Of a DNA stretch of 6,775 nucleotides, positions 6,428-6,775 are shown in pieces (position 1 is the first letter of the stretch; each line of letters starts with the position of its first letter). Under the pieces are notes generated by a model. It was not told where the DNA came from, did not search any database, and was given only the letters and a program-made list of their open reading frames with translations. The position numbers and the translations under genes are program-made. Source of the DNA: Chlorobiota bacterium (GTDB lineage: Bacteria; Bacteroidota; Ignavibacteria; Ignavibacteriales; Ignavibacteriaceae). The stretch spans positions 1-6,775 of the forward strand of contig RHKR01000229.1 of NCBI GenBank assembly GCA_008363265.1, in the 5' to 3' direction.

Positions 6428-6775
6428 CTATTTATTCCCAATTATCTGATAAATCACAGTTCTCTCTCTCGGGCGGGTATCATAATCGATGAAAATTACC
6501 TGCTGCCAGGTGCCGAGGGTGAGTTTCCCTTTTATGAAAGGGATGTGAAGTGATGGTCCCTGAAGCGCGGCACGGAGGTGTGAGTGGCCGTTGCCGTCGT
6601 GCCAGGTCATGTCGTGATGATAGATTTTTCCTGAGGGAATCAGTCGCTCCATGAACTCGGGGTAGTCTTTAAGGAGGCCCGGTTCAAATTCAATGGTCGT
6701 CAGCGCGGCGGTCGAGCCCGGCACAAAAAGGAGGACATTTCCCTCAGTGTAGCCGTATTCTGCCAGTATCTTTTC
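6428..6775 (-). CDS. yjbQ: YjbQ/UPF0047 family protein (5' end outside window)
   Basis: 115 codons are visible. The frame is open to the right edge, so the start and an estimated 20 or so N-terminal residues are missing (the family is about 130-140 residues long). Visible family signatures are FVPGSTAALTTIEFEPGLL near the fragment start, then HDGNGHSHLRAALQGPSL with the conserved histidines, then KLTLGTWQQVIFIDYD and RPRERTV near the end. This is the YjbQ/UPF0047 family (PF01894), a small soluble cytoplasmic trimeric fold. Members are labelled secondary thiamine-phosphate synthase because some complement thiE mutants weakly; the physiological role is unsettled. A GTG inside the visible part (6724) is not the start, because conserved family sequence (ILAEYGYTEGNVLLF) continues upstream of it in frame. 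The gene ends with TAG and is separated from the amylase by 107 bp holding an inverted repeat, so it probably belongs to a separate transcription unit on the same strand. Confidence 0.93.
   Translation of the reverse strand, partial: EKILAEYGYTEGNVLLFVPGSTAALTTIEFEPGLLKDYPEFMERLIPSGKIYHHDMTWHDGNGHSHLRAALQGPSLHIPFIKGKLTLGTWQQVIFIDYDTRPRERTVIYQIIGNK

Overview
The window reads as the envelope/secretion part of a genome from the Bacteroidota/Chlorobiota group, most likely an Ignavibacteria-type organism. Two proteins end in a type IX secretion (T9SS) C-terminal sorting domain carrying the NFPNPFNPST motif that is characteristic of Ignavibacteria and relatives. An Omp28-related lipoprotein and a DUF6029 outer-membrane protein point the same way. 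Base composition is close to balanced by eye. This placement is inferred from protein families, not from a marker gene.

All six genes lie on the minus strand, so transcription runs from high to low coordinates. At the right edge (6428-6775) is the 3' part of a YjbQ/UPF0047 gene. A 107-bp spacer (6321-6427) follows, holding an inverted repeat built from tandem 7-bp units. Then comes a tight five-gene block: a 933-residue secreted GH13 alpha-amylase-family protein with a T9SS sorting domain (3519-6320); a PEGA-Omp28 lipoprotein with a CVPC thioredoxin-like motif and a TTG start (2511-3503); a small T9SS cargo protein with one CX4C cysteine pair (1774-2502); a periplasmic TlpA-type thioredoxin with WCKPC (1283-1774); and a DUF6029 outer-membrane protein that runs off the left edge (1-1283).

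The amylase and lipoprotein genes are 15 bp apart. The next three junctions are stop/start contacts of the form TAGTG, TAATG and TGATG, so the block is very probably one translationally coupled operon. In the three middle proteins the only cysteines, apart from the lipobox cysteine, come in close pairs. Their companion, as far as it is visible, is a cysteine-free outer-membrane protein. My inference is that Omp28-like lipoprotein, T9SS cargo, TlpA and DUF6029 form a cell-envelope thiol/disulfide module working on exported proteins. The amylase is either an operon partner or a client. The best candidates for something undescribed are this module, a probable loop deletion in the amylase barrel, and the heptamer inverted repeat.
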